Below the pieces are notes generated by a model. It was not told the DNA's origin, searched no databases, and saw only the letters and a program-made list of their open reading frames with translations. Positions 51,174 to 60,194 of a stretch of DNA of 64,000 nucleotides are shown in pieces. Made by a program: the position numbers and the translations under genes. The stretch's first letter is position 1, and each line of letters starts with the position of its first letter. Location: contig NZ_CP041763.1 in the NCBI RefSeq assembly GCF_007559005.1, forward strand, positions 1,582,463 to 1,646,462, written 5' to 3'. The DNA comes from Gordonia zhaorongruii (GTDB lineage: Bacteria > Actinomycetota > Actinomycetes > Mycobacteriales > Mycobacteriaceae).

Positions 51174-51199
51174 ATTTGGGTAACGACCGTTACCCAAAT
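51174..51199. promoter_or_regulatory. Perfect palindromic operator between mpaB-like and tetR
   Basis: 11-bp arms ATTTGGGTAAC (51174-51184) and GTTACCCAAAT (51189-51199) around GACC. It lies in the 81-bp divergent gap and covers the -35 region of tetR. Very likely the TetR protein's own binding site. Confidence 0.85.
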
Positions 51200-51211
51200 C
51201 GTAGGCGTGAC

Positions 51212-51217
51212 TAGAAT
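51212..51217 (+). promoter_or_regulatory. Leaderless -10 element of tetR
   Basis: TAGAAT ends 8 nt before ATG 51226 and has no Shine-Dalgarno sequence. The operator sits where the -35 would be, so binding would block initiation. Confidence 0.5.
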
Positions 51218-51225
51218 GCCAGTCA

Positions 51226-51858
51226 ATGGCCCGTAACGAGGTAGTGCGCGATTACGGCGGTGTCAGTGCCGACGACCGTCGAGAGCTCCGGCGACTGAAG
51301 CTGCTCGCGGCCGGTCGGCGTGCCTGGGGCGAGGACGGACTGGGGGAGATCACCGTCCGCGGCGTCTCCCGCGAAGCCGGATTGGCGTACCGCTACTTCT
51401 ACGAGCACTTCGCCAACCGGGACGCGCTGGTACTCGCCGTCGCCGACCAAGTCCGGGACGAACTCGTCGCCACGCTCGTCCGGTCCAGCACCGAGGTGGG
51501 CGGCGACATCGCGAACCGGCTGCGCGGCGCATTGACCGCGTTCCTCACGACCATCGGCGACGATCCGCAGATGTTCCACATCATGACCTCGGACGTATCC
51601 GCGATCGACGGGATGCAACGGCGACGGCAGGACACCCTCGATCTCGTTGCCGAGGTGATTCTGCAGCAGCTGTCCGACCTGCCGGGGAATCGGGCCGGTG
51701 GGGAGAACACCGGTCAGCGGACAAGCTTCCAGGCAGTTCGATTCGTCGTCGGCGGCGTCAACCGGCTGATCGAGGCGTGGCTCGTGGAGCGCGACGTCAG
51801 TCCGGCGGAACTCGCGGACACGTGCACTCGTCTGTCGATGAGGGTCGCCGCAGACTGA
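51226..51858 (+). CDS. TetR-family transcriptional regulator
   Basis: A 210-residue one-component repressor. The N-terminal HTH (LKLLAAGRRAWGEDGLGEITVRGVSREAGLA region, with RYFYEHFANRDALVLAV) is standard. The C-terminal helical domain (DDPQMFHIMTSDVSAI, and QAVRFVVGGVNRLIEAWL) would bind the ligand and dimerise. It probably represses itself and the divergent MpaB-like gene from the palindrome at 51174-51199. Confidence 0.9.
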   Translation: MARNEVVRDYGGVSADDRRELRRLKLLAAGRRAWGEDGLGEITVRGVSREAGLAYRYFYEHFANRDALVLAVADQVRDELVATLVRSSTEVGGDIANRLRGALTAFLTTIGDDPQMFHIMTSDVSAIDGMQRRRQDTLDLVAEVILQQLSDLPGNRAGGENTGQRTSFQAVRFVVGGVNRLIEAWLVERDVSPAELADTCTRLSMRVAAD

Positions 51859-51984
51859 CCCCGCCCGGATCCTTCAGGGGAGGCCGTCAATGACGTTGTC
51901 GCGGATTCGGATTCAATGCGCGGAGTCGTCTGTGCGTTGAAAGAATCTGGTCTAGCCTGACTCTCAGATCAGAGGAGTGGACCA

Positions 51985-52632
51985 CTGAACGGCATCTGGG
52001 AGTTCATCAGCAATCGCAAGTCGCAGCTTGTGGTCGATTCCTACCTGCACGTGAGTGCCGTCATCCAATGCCTGCTTCTCGCAACGGTCATCGGCGTGAC
52101 GGTCGGGATTCTGGTGTATCGGAGTCCGGCCGGCTCCGCCGCAGCGACGGCGCTGGCTAGCACGATCCTGACGGTCCCGTCGTTCGCTCTGCTGGGTCTG
52201 CTGATTCCCGTTCTCGGTCTCGGCGTGCCGCCGACGGTGATCGCTTTGACGCTGTATTCGCTGTTGCCGATCGTGCGCAACACCATCGTCGGCCTCGGCG
52301 CCGTCGATCCGGCGGTCACCGACGCCGCGCGCGGCATCGGGATGAGCCGTGTCCGGGTCCTCACCCGTGTCGAGTTGGTGATGGCATGGCCGTCGATCCT
52401 GACCGGCATGCGCGTCAGCACGCAGATGGCCATGGGCATCTTGGCGATCGCCGCGTACGCGAAGGGCCCGGGGCTGGGAAACCTGATCTTCTCGGGCCTC
52501 TCGCGGGTGGGCAGCCCCACTGCCATTCCACAAGCACTCACCGGCACGGTTCTCATCGTGATCCTGGCTCTCGTCCTCGATGGGATCTACGTTCTGATCG
52601 GCCGTCTCACCACGTCGAAAGGCATCCGTTGA
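51985..52632 (+). CDS. Osmoprotectant ABC transporter permease 1
   Basis: A 215-residue membrane permease of the OpuC/ProW type, for glycine betaine, carnitine or choline. Five to six helices and the EAA-loop (ARGIGMSRVRVLTRVELVMAWPSI) are clear. The family start NGIWEFISNRKSQ lies upstream of GTG 52030 and is only reached from a CTG codon at 51985. AGAGGAG (51971-51977) is 7 nt before this CTG, and no in-frame ATG/GTG/TTG is suitably placed, so a CTG start is proposed. The stop overlaps the ATPase start (TTGA). Confidence 0.86.
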   Translation: MNGIWEFISNRKSQLVVDSYLHVSAVIQCLLLATVIGVTVGILVYRSPAGSAAATALASTILTVPSFALLGLLIPVLGLGVPPTVIALTLYSLLPIVRNTIVGLGAVDPAVTDAARGIGMSRVRVLTRVELVMAWPSILTGMRVSTQMAMGILAIAAYAKGPGLGNLIFSGLSRVGSPTAIPQALTGTVLIVILALVLDGIYVLIGRLTTSKGIR

Positions 52633-53840
52633 GCGAACAGAGCACACCATCGGGCAACGGAGTCTCCGGCGTGGAGATCGTGCTCGATCACGTGTCGAAG
52701 ACGTACCCGGGACAGCAGGCCCCCGCAGTCGCAGATGTGTCGATGACGATCCCGGCAGGTGAGATCGTCGTATTCGTCGGGCCGTCCGGAAGTGGCAAGA
52801 CCACCACGATGCGAATGATCAACCGGCTCATCGAGCCCACCTCGGGCACGATCACGATCGGTGGTCGTGACGCTCTGTCTCTCAACGCCAATAAGCTCCG
52901 ACAGAGCATCGGTTACGCGATTCAGCAGGGCGGGATGTTTCCGCACATGACGGTCGCCCAGAACATCGCCGTGGTGCCGAAGCTCCTCAAATGGGGCAAG
53001 AAGCGAGTCGACGACCGTGTCAACGAACTCCTCGATCTTGTCGGACTCGACCCGGCGCAGTTCGCCGAGCGCTACCCACGCCAGTTGTCCGGAGGTCAGC
53101 AGCAGCGCGTCGGTGTCGCGCGGGCGCTGGCCGCCGATCCACCTGTTCTGCTCATGGATGAGCCGTTCGGCGCGGTGGACCCCATCACGCGAGGTCTGCT
53201 GCAGGACGAGCTGATGCAGTTGCAGGCCGAGCTCCGCAAGACGATCGTGTTCGTGACCCACGATTTCAACGAGGCCGTGAAGCTGGGGGACCGGATCGCA
53301 GTTCTCGGCGAGCAGTCCCGGATCCTGCAGTACGACTCGCCCGAGGCGATCCTCGCCAATCCCGCCAATGAGACCGTCGCTGGATTCGTGGGGCAGGGCG
53401 CCGCACTGCAGCAACTCAATCTCACTCGGGTGCGCGACGTGGAGGTGGAGCAGCGCCCCACGGCTCACGAGGACGATTCGGTCGCCGAGTTCCTCGACCG
53501 GATTCAGGATTGGGGCGTCATCCTGGACAGCAAGGATCGTCCGATCCGGTGGACTGATCGCGATCACCTCGCGAACGCCTCGTCGCTGAAGGACGTCGGG
53601 CTTCCGCTCGGCGAGATCGTCACCACCGCATCGACTCTGCAGGACGCGCTGGAGGCCATCCTCGCCGAACGGAACGCCTCCACCGTCGTGACCGGATCGC
53701 GAGGCCGGTACGCGGGGGTGATCACCATCGAGACGCTGGTGGAGACGATCCGATCCCTGCGCGAAGAGCACCAGGACGATCCGCCGATCTCCGAGCCGGC
53801 GATCGGCGACGCACGAACCACCGAAGGCCCCGGGCGATGA
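52629..53840 (+). CDS. Osmoprotectant ABC transporter ATPase with CBS domain
   Basis: A 403-residue OpuCA/ProV-like ATPase. Walker A GPSGSGKT, signature LSGGQQQRVGVARAL and Walker B VLLMDEPFGAVDP are intact. The Q-loop is YAIQQGGMFPHMTV and the H-loop FVTHDF. The C-terminal region contains a CBS-like half (TTASTLQDALEAILAERNASTVV), probably an osmosensing part. TTG start at 52629 overlaps the permease stop by 4 bp; GTG about 52660 is a weaker choice. It overlaps the next permease by 4 bp. Confidence 0.92.
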   Translation: MSEQSTPSGNGVSGVEIVLDHVSKTYPGQQAPAVADVSMTIPAGEIVVFVGPSGSGKTTTMRMINRLIEPTSGTITIGGRDALSLNANKLRQSIGYAIQQGGMFPHMTVAQNIAVVPKLLKWGKKRVDDRVNELLDLVGLDPAQFAERYPRQLSGGQQQRVGVARALAADPPVLLMDEPFGAVDPITRGLLQDELMQLQAELRKTIVFVTHDFNEAVKLGDRIAVLGEQSRILQYDSPEAILANPANETVAGFVGQGAALQQLNLTRVRDVEVEQRPTAHEDDSVAEFLDRIQDWGVILDSKDRPIRWTDRDHLANASSLKDVGLPLGEIVTTASTLQDALEAILAERNASTVVTGSRGRYAGVITIETLVETIRSLREEHQDDPPISEPAIGDARTTEGPGR

Positions 53841-54604
53841 CCGCCTCGACCGCATCCGCCGAAGCCAAGGTCGGCCGCGCCGGCGTGGTCCAGCTGCTCG
53901 CCCAGCCCCTCGTCGTGGCGGTACTGGCCGGTGGTGTGCTGATCTGGGCGTTCACTCGTGATCTCACGGACACGCAGAAGGCGACGATCAACACCTCGTA
54001 CATCGGGCAGCTGACCGGCGAGCACCTGATGCTGACGATCGCGATCACGGCCATCGTGCTGTTCATCGCCGTACCGGTGGCGGTTCTCGTCACGCGCAGC
54101 CGGTTCCGGTGGTTGGCACCGATCTTCATCGGTGTCGCGAACATCGGCCAGGCGGCGCCGGCGATCGGCCTGCTCGTTCTGTTCTTCCTGTGGACGGCGA
54201 CCACCGGGTTCTGGATCGGAGTGCTTCCAGTCGCGTTCTATTCGCTCCTGCCAGTGCTGCGCAACAGCATCCTCGGGCTCAACGAGGTCGATGCGGCGAC
54301 CAAGGATGCGGCGAAAGGGCAGGGGATGTCCGAAGGCAAGGTCCTGCGGCAGGTCGAGCTGCCGTTGGCCGTTCCATTCATCCTCGCAGGCCTGCGGACC
54401 TCCCTCGTGCTGGCAGTCGGCACCGCCACGCTCTGCTTTCTGGTTGACGCGGGTGGCCTCGGCATCCTGATCGACACCGGGTACAAGTTGCGCGACAACG
54501 TCACGCTGATCACCGGCGCCATTCTGGCGGTGTGTCTGGCGCTGATCGTGGATTGGTTCGGGGCCTTGGCCGAACGCTATCTGGGACCGAAGGGACTCCG
54601 GTGA
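53837..54604 (+). CDS. Osmoprotectant ABC transporter permease 2
   Basis: A 255-residue permease with five to six helices and the EAA loop DAAKGQGMSEGKVLRQVELPLAVP. An N-terminal helix (VVAVLAGGVLIWAF) lies ahead of the transmembrane core. The two permeases probably form a heterodimer. ATGA overlap with the ATPase and GTGA overlap with the substrate-binding protein. Confidence 0.92.
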   Translation: MTASTASAEAKVGRAGVVQLLAQPLVVAVLAGGVLIWAFTRDLTDTQKATINTSYIGQLTGEHLMLTIAITAIVLFIAVPVAVLVTRSRFRWLAPIFIGVANIGQAAPAIGLLVLFFLWTATTGFWIGVLPVAFYSLLPVLRNSILGLNEVDAATKDAAKGQGMSEGKVLRQVELPLAVPFILAGLRTSLVLAVGTATLCFLVDAGGLGILIDTGYKLRDNVTLITGAILAVCLALIVDWFGALAERYLGPKGLR

Positions 54605-55596
54605 GAATCAGACGTCGCCCCCGCCCACTGCGTGCACTGGTCGCAACCTTCCTCGCGGTGGTCATGGTGGGTTCGGCTGCCGCGTGCGGATTGCAGTCCG
54701 GCGGTGCGGTTCCCCTGCCGGTCGAGCCGGGATCGATCACCGAACAGCCCGAACTTCAGGACGTGAAGCTGACAGTCGGATCGAAGGACTTCACCGAGCA
54801 GGTGATCCTGGGCTACATTCTCGAGTTCGCGTTATCGGCAGCAGGCGCCGACGTCCGGGATCTGACCAACATCCAGGGCTCGAACTCGGCTCGGGACGCC
54901 ATGCTCGCCGGTCAGGTCGACCTTGCGATCGAGTACACGGGCACCGGCTGGATCAACTATCTCGGCAATGAGAAGCCGATCCCCGGTGCGCAGGAGCAGT
55001 TCGACGCGGTTCGCGACGAAGACCTGAAGCAGAACGACGTCGTGTGGATGAACGTCGCACCGCTCGACAACACGTATGCGCTGGCCGTGAATCAGCGGAA
55101 TCAGCAGAAGACCGGCGTGCACACGCTCTCGCAGTACGCCGACTTGGTGAAGCGTGATCCGGGCGCCGCGAGCACCTGCCTCGAAACCGAGTTCCGCAGC
55201 CGCCAGGACGGGTTCCCCGGTATGGCTGCCGCATACGGTTTCAATCCGGGCGCGGCGCACACTCAGATTCTTCAGACCGGAATCATCTACCAGGCCACCG
55301 CGAACGGCAATTGCGCGTTCGGCGAGGTCTTCACCACCGATGGACGGATCAAGGCGCTGGACCTCGCCCTGCTCGAGGACGACAAGAGCTTCTTCCCCAA
55401 TTACAACGCCGCACTGACGATGCGCAAGGAGACGGCGGACGCCTATCCGATCCTGCGTCAGGTGACCGCGCCGGTGATGAGCGCGCTCACGTCCGAGGAG
55501 ATCAGCGAACTCAATCGGCAGGTCGACGTCGAAGGGATCGAACCCGCCGAAGTGGCGCGCGACTGGATGGTCGCGAAGGGATTCGTCACCATCTGA
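54601..55596 (+). CDS. Osmoprotectant ABC transporter substrate-binding lipoprotein
   Basis: A 331-residue OpuAC/OpuCC-type binding protein. A basic N terminus, a hydrophobic stretch (LVATFLAVVMVGS) and lipobox SAAC with Cys29 mark it as a lipoprotein. The mature domain begins LTVGSKDFTEQVILGYI, the family start, and has IEYTGTGWINYL. The cage residues that bind quaternary amines are not confidently assigned. GTG start overlaps the permease stop. The 121 bp after it hold the next promoter region. Confidence 0.93.
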   Translation: MRIRRRPRPLRALVATFLAVVMVGSAAACGLQSGGAVPLPVEPGSITEQPELQDVKLTVGSKDFTEQVILGYILEFALSAAGADVRDLTNIQGSNSARDAMLAGQVDLAIEYTGTGWINYLGNEKPIPGAQEQFDAVRDEDLKQNDVVWMNVAPLDNTYALAVNQRNQQKTGVHTLSQYADLVKRDPGAASTCLETEFRSRQDGFPGMAAAYGFNPGAAHTQILQTGIIYQATANGNCAFGEVFTTDGRIKALDLALLEDDKSFFPNYNAALTMRKETADAYPILRQVTAPVMSALTSEEISELNRQVDVEGIEPAEVARDWMVAKGFVTI

Positions 55597-55717
55597 GCCG
55601 ACTCCGCGCGCGGACCGGAGCAGTCGATCGCGGAGCGCGGTGAGCATATGCTGAAACGTGATGGGCGCCACTCATCCGATGTGTAAGGTCGCAATCAATT
55701 GCAGGAGAGGAGTCCCG

Positions 55718-56830
55718 GTGGACTTGTTGAAGTGGAGTAAGCGCCCAGCAGCCGGCGTCGAGGCGAAGACACCGACCGCGAACATCGTGCGGGGGCTGCT
55801 GGCACGAGCGACCACGCCGCTGCTGCCTGACGACTACCTCCACTTGATCAACCCACTGTGGTCGGCACGTGAGCTGCGCGGGGAGATCCTCGATGTGAAG
55901 CGGGAGACCGAGGACTCGGCCACTGTGACCATCCGGACCGGGTGGGGCTTCCCGTCGTCGTACCAAGCGGGCCAGTACGTGGGGATCGGACTGCAGGTCG
56001 AGGGCCGCTGGCATTGGCGGTCGTACTCGCTGACGTCGATCGGTGATGCCGTCGACGACGTGATCACCATCACCGTGAAGGCGAACCCGGACGGCTTCCT
56101 CTCGACGCACCTGGTGGATGGCGTCGCACGCGGTACCGTCATCCGCCTGGCCGCCCCGAAGGGCGACTTCCATCTGCCCGAGCCGCTGCCCGACAAGATC
56201 CTGTTCGTCACAGCGGGAAGCGGAATCACGCCGGTGATGGCCATGCTGCGGTCCATCAAGGCGCAGTCCGCAGCAGTGGACATCGTCCACATCCATTCGG
56301 CGCCCAGCAAGGACGACGTCATCTTCCGCGACGAGCTCGAGAGCCTGAGCGCGGACATGGCATCGTACGACCTGCGGCTGCAGATGACGCGCGAGCAGGG
56401 CAAGTTCGACACGGCCGAACTCGAGGACCGGGTTCCCGACTGGCGGGATCGGATCTGCTGGGCCTGCGGCCCCGTCGCACTTCTGGACTCGGTGGAGAAT
56501 CATTACTCCGCAGCCGACATGCGGGACCGCCTGCACATCGAGCGGTTCGCGATCGCGCGCACCGACGTCGGCGGTGAGGGCGGCACCGTCACCTTCACCA
56601 AGTCCGGCAAGTCGGCGGAGATCGACAGCGCGACGACGATTCTCGAAGCCGGCGAGGAACTCGGCGTGCAGATGCCCTTCGGTTGCCGAATGGGCATCTG
56701 TCAGACATGCGTAGTACCGCTCGCCGGCGGCTACGTGCGAGACCTGCGCAGTGGAGACGAGCACCGCGAAGGCGAGCGGATCCAGACGTGCGTCAGCAGT
56801 GTCTCCGGCGAATGCACCATCGACCTGTAA
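55718..56830 (+). CDS. Ferredoxin reductase for acyl desaturase (Rv3230c-type)
   Basis: A 370-residue flavin reductase with an FAD domain (RSYSLTS), NAD(P)H domain (VTAGSGITPVMAML, and WACGPVALLDS) and a C-terminal plant-type [2Fe-2S] domain (PFGCRMGICQTC, final Cys in IQTCVSS). It passes electrons from NADPH to the desaturase encoded next, as Rv3230c does for DesA3. GTG 55718 follows AGGAGAGG. The next gene begins 9 bp on with its own ribosome site. Confidence 0.93.
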   Translation: MDLLKWSKRPAAGVEAKTPTANIVRGLLARATTPLLPDDYLHLINPLWSARELRGEILDVKRETEDSATVTIRTGWGFPSSYQAGQYVGIGLQVEGRWHWRSYSLTSIGDAVDDVITITVKANPDGFLSTHLVDGVARGTVIRLAAPKGDFHLPEPLPDKILFVTAGSGITPVMAMLRSIKAQSAAVDIVHIHSAPSKDDVIFRDELESLSADMASYDLRLQMTREQGKFDTAELEDRVPDWRDRICWACGPVALLDSVENHYSAADMRDRLHIERFAIARTDVGGEGGTVTFTKSGKSAEIDSATTILEAGEELGVQMPFGCRMGICQTCVVPLAGGYVRDLRSGDEHREGERIQTCVSSVSGECTIDL

Positions 56831-56839
56831 GGAGGCGAA

Positions 56840-58081
56840 ATGGCAATCACTGACATCGATCAGTATGCACACCTGACCGAAGCGGACGTCGAGGCTCTCG
56901 GTGCCGAGTTCGACAAGATCCGTCGTGACATCGAGGAGTCACGAGGAGAGGAAGACGCTCGGTACATCAGGCGTGCTATCGCCCTGCAACGCGGGTTGGC
57001 GGCGAGCGGCCGCGTCGCCCTGATGTTCAGTAACCGGAAGTCGGCCTGGGTCATCGGCACGGCGGCCCTGGGCGCGGCCAAGATCATCGAGAACATGGAG
57101 CTCGGCCACAACGTCATGCACGGCCAGTGGGACTGGATGAACGACCCGGAGATCCATTCATCCTCCTGGGAGTGGGACAGCACCTGCCCCAGCGTGCAAT
57201 GGAAGCACTCCCACAACTTCGTGCACCACAAGTACACGAACATCGTCGGCCTCGACGACGATGTGGGCTACGGAATTCTGCGAGTCACCCGGGACCAGCC
57301 GTGGGAGTGGTGGAACATCGGGAACACCTTCTACAACCTGATGCTCGGCACATTCTTCGAGTTCGGCGTCGCGCTGCACCATGTGGAGACCGAGAAGCTG
57401 CGGAACAAGCAGAAGACGCTCCGGCAGGCGTGGAAGGATCTCCGGATCATCGGACGCAAGGTGGGCAAACAGGCCACCAAGGACTACCTGGTGTACCCGG
57501 TGCTGTCCGGGCCGAACTGGAAGACGACGATCACCGCGAACGTCACGGCCAACATCATCCGGAACTACTGGACGTACATGGTGATCTTCTGCGGTCACTT
57601 CCCGGACGGGGCGGAGAAGTTCACCGTCGAGGAGTACGAGACCGAGGATCAGGCGCGCTGGTACCTGCGGCAGATGCTGGGCTCGGCCAATATCAATGCC
57701 GGGCCGGTGATGCGGTTCGCAACCGGAAATCTGAGCCATCAGATCGAGCATCATCTGTACCCGGACCTGCCGAGCAACAGGTACGAGGAGATCGGCGTAC
57801 GGGTACGCGCATTGTGCGAGAAGTACGACCTTCCGTACACGACGGGATCGATCTTCGTTCAGTACGGACAGTCGTTCCGCACGATCGCGAAGCTGGCACT
57901 GCCGAATGCCTTCCTGAAGGCGACGGCGGACGACGCTCCGGAGACCGCATCCGAACTGCGCTTCGCCGTCCGCGAGGGCGTCCAGCAGCAGTTCGGCGTC
58001 GATCCGGCCACCGGCAGGCGACGCGGCTTGCGGACGGCTCTGCGTGAACTGAAGGAGATGCCGGTACAAGCCGCCGGTTGA
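56840..58081 (+). CDS. desA3: Acyl-CoA/acyl-ACP desaturase (DesA3-type)
   Basis: A 413-residue membrane di-iron desaturase that introduces the delta-9 double bond into stearoyl-CoA to form oleate. The three histidine boxes are HNVMH (90-94), HNFVHH (125-130) and HQIEHH (300-305). Two hydrophobic regions flank the second box. AAGGAGG precedes ATG 56840. The pairing with the reductase 9 bp upstream repeats the Rv3230c-Rv3229c arrangement. Confidence 0.92.
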   Translation: MAITDIDQYAHLTEADVEALGAEFDKIRRDIEESRGEEDARYIRRAIALQRGLAASGRVALMFSNRKSAWVIGTAALGAAKIIENMELGHNVMHGQWDWMNDPEIHSSSWEWDSTCPSVQWKHSHNFVHHKYTNIVGLDDDVGYGILRVTRDQPWEWWNIGNTFYNLMLGTFFEFGVALHHVETEKLRNKQKTLRQAWKDLRIIGRKVGKQATKDYLVYPVLSGPNWKTTITANVTANIIRNYWTYMVIFCGHFPDGAEKFTVEEYETEDQARWYLRQMLGSANINAGPVMRFATGNLSHQIEHHLYPDLPSNRYEEIGVRVRALCEKYDLPYTTGSIFVQYGQSFRTIAKLALPNAFLKATADDAPETASELRFAVREGVQQQFGVDPATGRRRGLRTALRELKEMPVQAAG

Positions 58082-58101
58082 CGCCTCACCCGCACGGGCT
58101 C

Positions 58102-58746
58102 TCAGACGACACTTCGTCGTTCTCGGGAGTCCGTGCGAGTCTGCCATCCCGATCGTTGGAGTGCGGGAACGTCATCGTCCGCCTCGGGGTACCCGATGCA
58201 CAGGTACGCGACGAGAGCCCAGTCGTGAGGTACGGCCAGGGCAGCTGTGACGTCGTCGGGGTCGAGGATGGACACCCAGCCGACGCCCACACCTCTGGCG
58301 CGCGCCGCGAGCCACAGGGTCGAGACAGCTGTCGCGACCGAGTACTCCATCGTCTGCGGCATGGTGCGCCGACCGAGGCCGTGCCCCTGTTCGCTGTCCG
58401 GGGAGCAGAGCACAGCCAGGTGAATCGGTGCATCACGCAGTCCTGACAGTTTGAGTGTCGCGTATCTTCGGGCGCGGTCTCCTCGATATCCCTTGAGCGC
58501 CTCCGCATTGCATCGCTCGAACGACGCGGCGACCTTCTCCCGCGGTGCCGTCGACCGGACCTCGACCCAGCGCCACGGCTGACTGTTTCCCACCGACGGC
58601 GCGAGTTCGGCCGAATCAAGCATCTCGTCGAGGAGCCCGGGTTCGATCGGCTCCGTCCGGAATCGGCGCACGTCGCGTCGCCACCGCAGCAGCTCGTCGA
58701 ATTCCGCGATGAAGTCCGTCTCGAAAGCCTTACGGTGCATCATCAT
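58102..58746 (-). CDS. bluB: BluB-like 5,6-dimethylbenzimidazole synthase
   Basis: A 214-residue nitroreductase-fold flavoprotein. It carries the BluB-type blocks LLRWRRDVRRFRTEPI, LAPSVGNSQPWRWVEV and GVGWVSILDPDDVTAAL with VAYLCIGYPEAD, rather than those of typical nitroreductases. BluB cleaves FMNH2 with O2 to give the cobalamin lower ligand. So it fits the cob genes although it is 25 kb away. Only 20 bp separates it from desA3 (convergent). A plain nitroreductase remains possible. Confidence 0.83.
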   Translation of the reverse strand: MMMHRKAFETDFIAEFDELLRWRRDVRRFRTEPIEPGLLDEMLDSAELAPSVGNSQPWRWVEVRSTAPREKVAASFERCNAEALKGYRGDRARRYATLKLSGLRDAPIHLAVLCSPDSEQGHGLGRRTMPQTMEYSVATAVSTLWLAARARGVGVGWVSILDPDDVTAALAVPHDWALVAYLCIGYPEADDDVPALQRSGWQTRTDSRERRSVV

Positions 58747-58786
58747 CTGACCGTACTGCCATCGATGAATCCCGAGGTGAACTCGG

Positions 58787-59263
58787 TTACGGCGCGAGCG
58801 CGCTCCCAGCCGTCAGCTGCCACTGCCCGGCGGACAGGCTGCCGGTCATCTCATACGTTCGGTCGTACCCGGTGGAGCTGATACGCCAATCGCCATCGCC
58901 GGCCCGCCGGTACGTGTCGCGATAGAACGCGGCACCGATGATCATGACGTCGTAGTCGGGAACGATCACCCGATCTTGGAGGTACCAGGTGCCGGTCGCG
59001 GTATCTCCGTCGATGCGGATGATCGGATGATCCACGCGATGCTCGGTGATCATGGTCCCGCTCATCGCCTTCCGGAAGTACGCCAGAACCGAGGCTCGAT
59101 CGGTGAACACCAGGGGTGTGCCCTTGACCTTCGTTCCGTAGTCGGTGCGGACGTCTTCGGTGAGCGTGCGTTCGAGACCGTCCCAGTCCTTGGTGTCCAC
59201 CGCACGCAGGTAGCGGTATTTGAGTTCCTCGATGTCGCGGAGGTCGTCGTGGAGACTCATCAC
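58787..59263 (-). CDS. NTF2-like (SnoaL/DUF4440-type) protein
   Basis: A 158-residue cone-fold protein. It has an N-terminal helix [27 protein letters not shown], as in SnoaL-like and steroid isomerase/dehydratase relatives, and the strands [18 protein letters not shown]. Substrate unknown; in operons with SDRs these proteins often act on polyketide or steroid intermediates. ATG 59263 overlaps the SDR stop by 4 bp, with a second ATG at 59260. Confidence 0.8.
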   Translation of the reverse strand: MMSLHDDLRDIEELKYRYLRAVDTKDWDGLERTLTEDVRTDYGTKVKGTPLVFTDRASVLAYFRKAMSGTMITEHRVDHPIIRIDGDTATGTWYLQDRVIVPDYDVMIIGAAFYRDTYRRAGDGDWRISSTGYDRTYEMTGSLSAGQWQLTAGSALAP

Positions 59264-60045
59264 AGATCGGGAAGGGGCAGCTCGAAGTTCGGGGCGCCGA
59301 TACCGCCGTCCACCTCGATCACCTTGCCGGTCAGATAGGCGCCGGCCGGACTCGCCAGGAAGACAGCAGTTCCGGCTACCTCGTCGGGATCGCCCAGCCG
59401 CCGCAGCGGAGTCTGCCCTTCGATAGCTCCGCGCATCTCGTCGTCCGCCGCCACGTAGCTGAGGGCGGAGGTCAGTACCGCACCGGGCGCGATCGCGTTG
59501 ACCCGGATGCGAGGCGAGAGGTCTGCCGCCGCCAGCCGAGTGTAATGCGCCACGGCCGCCTTGCTCGTTCCGTAGGCGAGGAAGCCGCGACCGGCTAGGC
59601 GTCCGATCGCCGACGACACGTTGATGATCGAGCCTCCGTCCGCGTTCTTGAGTATCTCCGGTACGGCGGCGACGGTGAGCGCGTGGGTTGTGCCGACATT
59701 GAACGAGAACGCGGATTCCAGATCCGCGACGCTCGTGTCGAGAAAGGGCTTGGGCATCGCGCCGCCGACGTTGTTGACCACGATGTCGACACGGCCGAGT
59801 TCCTGCATCGCGGTGCCGACGAGACCGGCCGGATCGTCTTTCGAGAGATCGAGGGGAACCTGGACTGCGCGCCGTCCCGCTGCCTCGATCCCAGCGGCGA
59901 CGTTCTCAAGGTCCGCGGTGGTGCGCGCCGAGATGACGACGTCTGCACCTGCCTGAGCGAGGCCGATCGCGATCGCCGCGCCGAGGCCGCGCCCGGCACC
60001 CGTCACGATCGCGGCTTTGCCGTCGAGCTGGAACTTGTCGAGCAC
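59260..60045 (-). CDS. Short-chain dehydrogenase/reductase
   Basis: A 261-residue classical SDR. It has the NAD(P) motif [13 protein letters not shown] (NNAG equivalent), the catalytic Ser in INVSSAIG and YxxxK (YGTSKAAV), and the C-terminal [13 protein letters not shown] and [23 protein letters not shown] blocks. The GTG start has AAGAGG upstream. The overlapped NTF2-fold gene suggests they act on the same compound. It lies 149 bp after the NRPS gene. Confidence 0.9.
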   Translation of the reverse strand: MLDKFQLDGKAAIVTGAGRGLGAAIAIGLAQAGADVVISARTTADLENVAAGIEAAGRRAVQVPLDLSKDDPAGLVGTAMQELGRVDIVVNNVGGAMPKPFLDTSVADLESAFSFNVGTTHALTVAAVPEILKNADGGSIINVSSAIGRLAGRGFLAYGTSKAAVAHYTRLAAADLSPRIRVNAIAPGAVLTSALSYVAADDEMRGAIEGQTPLRRLGDPDEVAGTAVFLASPAGAYLTGKVIEVDGGIGAPNFELPLPDL

Positions 60046-60121
60046 TTAACACCTCTTGCACGTCGGGTATTCGGTCACGAACCGCCGCCGAGAAACGGGC
60101 GCGGTCCGGATTCGATTGTGC

Positions 60122-60143
60122 ACGTGCCCCGGCTCGGGCACGT
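60122..60143 (-). terminator. Hairpin after the NRPS gene
   Basis: An 8-bp stem ACGTGCCC/GGGCACGT with a 6-nt loop in the 149-bp NRPS-SDR gap. It probably ends the NRPS transcript before the SDR gene; the stem is short, so confidence is moderate. Confidence 0.5.
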
Positions 60144-60194
60144 TGCATTCGCAAGACCTGGCACCGAGCTGACCGCACGACCCCTGGACCGGGG

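Noticed and set aside
52030..52632. GTG 52030 as start of the first permease
   Set aside because: Drops conserved N-terminal residues and lacks a ribosome site; CTG 51985 fits better, although this stays unproven.
58102..58746. Plain nitroreductase annotation
   Set aside because: The RRDVRRF, APSVGNSQPW and GWVSILDP blocks match BluB better.
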